Shown here: in pieces, positions 5,433 through 6,591 of the stretch
How positions within the stretch are numbered: position 1 is the stretch's first letter
How the letters are laid out: every line of letters starts with the position of its first letter
NCBI GenBank assembly: GCA_948543905.1
Contig: CAOVIS010000021.1
Coordinates: 1-6,591, forward strand
Direction: 5' to 3'
Length of the DNA: 6,591 nucleotides
Source: an uncultured Bacilli bacterium
GTDB lineage: Bacteria; Bacillota_I; Bacilli_A; RF39; UBA660
The notes under the pieces: model-generated
Databases searched by the model: none
What the model saw: only the letters and a program-made list of their open reading frames with translations
What the model was told of the DNA's origin: nothing
Translations under genes and position numbers: made by a program

Positions 5433-6329
5433 ATGAAAAAATTTGATCGTATTTCAAGTTATAATAAAAAATATGCTATTTTAATAGATAATAGTATTAG
5501 AAAAATGCTTCCCTTAATAATTGAGGCTAGTGTCCAAGTTTTTGGGGAAGAACATCGGGAATTTATAACTCATACTTTAAATAATCTTAACTTCGCTTAC
5601 ACCATTAGTGAAAGCTATATTAAAGCTTCTTTAGAAAAAACTTCAGGCTTAAGCAAAAAATATATCTACTTATTAAATTATTATTTAAAATACTTAAATT
5701 ATATGAATTATAAAGAGCATAGCAAAACCCCCACTGAATCTCGCGATATTAAAGAATTTTGCTTTGTGGGCTCTGATTATCTAGAAGATTATAATTTAGA
5801 TGATTCTGCAATCAGCTTACTAAAAGAAGATTGTGCTCTTTCTGTAATTGTTAAACATAACACTAAGGATAATATATCTAAGTTATGTAATCTAGTACTT
5901 TTTCCCATAATAGGCCTTGATATATATACCGTTTTTCATGAACTAACCCATACTATAACTACACCTATCTTAGGATTTAATGAAGATGAACTTATATTTA
6001 TAGAGATTTTTCCTAATGTTGAAGTTATGGAACTTATAAATGATTACACTTCACTGCAAATATTTAAAAAATATTTAGAACTAGGTGGCAAAATACCTAA
6101 AGTTTTTCAAAATATAAATTCTCCTACCGATTATCAAAAATTGGCTATTTTAATCGTTGATTTTTATGAATCATTTACTCCGTTAATCTTAGAGGCTACT
6201 ATAATCGGAAGTGCTAATATTCTAATATCTCGTGTAGGTGAATCTAACTTTAAAGAGTTTTGTGATTATGTAAGAAGGATTTTTAATAGTGGTAATGATA
6301 TCTATCAATCTGATTATGATTATCTATAA
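5433..6329 (+). CDS. Uncharacterised protein with HExxH (zincin-like) motif
   Basis: I do not recognise a named family for this 298-residue protein. The key feature is HELTH at residues 169-173, preceded by the hydrophobic stretch NLVLFPIIGLDIYTVF. About 27 residues later comes VEVMELINDYTSLQI (196-210), where Glu200 or Asp204 could be the third zinc ligand, as in gluzincins. This order suggests a metallopeptidase or a protein derived from one. There is no signal peptide or clear membrane helix, so it should be cytosolic. Residues 1-130 are rich in Tyr, Lys and Leu and predicted helical. They precede a strand-like stretch CALSVIVKHNT (134-144) that would form the edge of the catalytic fold. 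ATG at 5433 has AAGGCAGGT (5419-5427) as its ribosome site. The gene has its own promoter after a terminator, is apparently monocistronic, and has no recognised terminator. The HExxH motif can occur by chance, but the hydrophobic flanks and the downstream ExxxD argue for function. Confidence 0.85.
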   Translation: MKKFDRISSYNKKYAILIDNSIRKMLPLIIEASVQVFGEEHREFITHTLNNLNFAYTISESYIKASLEKTSGLSKKYIYLLNYYLKYLNYMNYKEHSKTPTESRDIKEFCFVGSDYLEDYNLDDSAISLLKEDCALSVIVKHNTKDNISKLCNLVLFPIIGLDIYTVFHELTHTITTPILGFNEDELIFIEIFPNVEVMELINDYTSLQIFKKYLELGGKIPKVFQNINSPTDYQKLAILIVDFYESFTPLILEATIIGSANILISRVGESNFKEFCDYVRRIFNSGNDIYQSDYDYL

Positions 6330-6337
6330 TTGATAAA

Positions 6338-6433
6338 ATGCTAGATTATGAAAGGGTTACGAAACCATTTGACAAAGAAAAATGTTTTTAAGCTTTAGAA
6401 GAAGCAGGATATCGTATAAGAAAGCTAAATTAA
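6338..6433 (+). pseudogene. Possible remnant of a short reading frame with an in-frame stop
   Basis: Read from ATG at 6338, this stretch encodes 17 codons ending in KEKCF, then a TAA (6389-6391). It continues in the same frame with ALEEAGYRIRKLN to a second TAA at 6431-6433. The second part has protein-like composition and codon use, so a single substitution may have broken a roughly 31-residue frame or the tail of a larger lost gene. There is no ribosome site before 6338. It may be chance in intergenic DNA. Confidence 0.2.
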
Positions 6434-6453
6434 TAGTAAAAATAAAAAATATT

Positions 6454-6462
6454 TGGTATAAT
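6454..6462 (+). promoter_or_regulatory. Extended -10 promoter of the response regulator gene
   Basis: TGG followed directly by a perfect TATAAT (6457-6462) is an extended -10 element, 18 bases ahead of the response regulator start codon. No convincing -35 lies 16-18 bases upstream, which an extended -10 can tolerate. The leader would be only about 12 bases, starting at the ribosome site. Confidence 0.5.
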
Positions 6463-6480
6463 TTAAAAAGGTGAAGAAAA

Positions 6481-6591
6481 ATGCATATTTTACTTGTTGA
6501 AGATGATATAACAATTCTTGAAGGTTTAAAGTTTTGTCTTCTAAAAGAAGGCTTTAAAGTTACAGCTTTCAATAAAGGTTTAGAAGTTTTG
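6481..6591 (+). CDS. Response regulator, N-terminal receiver domain (partial)
   Basis: The first 37 residues of a two-component response regulator are visible before the window ends. MHILLVEDD carries the acidic pocket (Glu7, Asp8, with Asp9), followed by the first helix ITILEGLKFCLLKEGF and the second strand KVTAF, which is the standard CheY-like receiver order. The phospho-acceptor Asp (expected near residue 50) and the output domain lie outside the window. The compact VEDD start and the LLKEGF helix are most like OmpR/PhoB-type regulators, but the DNA-binding class cannot be seen. AAGGTGA (6468-6474) is the ribosome site, 6 bases before the ATG. A sensor kinase gene would be expected downstream. 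Confidence 0.88.
   Translation, partial: MHILLVEDDITILEGLKFCLLKEGFKVTAFNKGLEVL

Noticed and set aside
6382..6473. Short plus-strand frame beginning MFLSFRRSR
   Set aside because: No ribosome site; it runs through the response regulator promoter and its ribosome site, and has Lys/Ile-rich, non-protein-like composition.
6357..6572. Minus-strand frame of 71 codons
   Set aside because: It lies antisense to the response regulator start and its promoter, and has a low-complexity Leu/Ile/Phe translation. It is a shadow of AT-rich plus-strand DNA.
1..6591. TGA=Trp mycoplasma code
   Set aside because: Trp codons are TGG throughout, engB terminates at TGA, and no gene needs TGA read-through.

Overview
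The window is AT-rich, densely coding chromosomal DNA from a low-GC Firmicutes/Bacilli-like bacterium. The evidence is GGAGG-type ribosome sites before most genes, very short gaps, TATAAT-type promoters, an EngB GTPase that aligns from its first residues with YsxC of Bacillus, and a Gram-positive-style lipoprotein signal. All Trp codons checked are TGG and engB ends in TGA, so the standard code is used and this is not a TGA=Trp mollicute. The compactness and several lineage-restricted unknown proteins suggest a small-genome gut Bacilli/RF39-like or Erysipelotrichia-like organism; that placement is inference.

Positions 1-3790 hold a plus-strand run of five genes: a FabG-type SDR oxidoreductase, a NUDIX hydrolase, a small lipoprotein with an RcpC/CpaB-like domain, a membrane-anchored extracytoplasmic protein with a DUF3221-like C-terminus, and a DUF362-family protein with a Cys cluster. 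The run closes with a small terminator hairpin that overlaps the last stop codon. The first three genes are almost certainly cotranscribed. A 63-base gap before the fourth may carry an extra promoter.

Positions 3793-4164 hold one minus-strand gene for a small one-helix membrane protein of unknown function. It converges on the DUF362 gene and diverges from engB. The divergent gap carries an engB promoter and a perfect 10-bp inverted repeat whose arms lie at the -35 box and at the start codon.

Positions 4258-5378 hold engB (ribosome assembly GTPase) and a DEDDh 3'-5' exonuclease joined by an ATGA overlap, so they are translationally coupled. A terminator overlaps the exonuclease stop codon and runs directly into the next promoter.

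Positions 5433-6329 encode a soluble protein of unknown family carrying an HELTH zinc-peptidase-like motif. After about 150 bases that hold a possible degenerate reading frame and a promoter, a response regulator begins at 6481 and runs off the window.

No tRNA, rRNA, CRISPR array, insertion sequence, riboswitch or phage gene was recognised. The least explained items are the HELTH protein, the two neighbouring envelope proteins and the small membrane protein.
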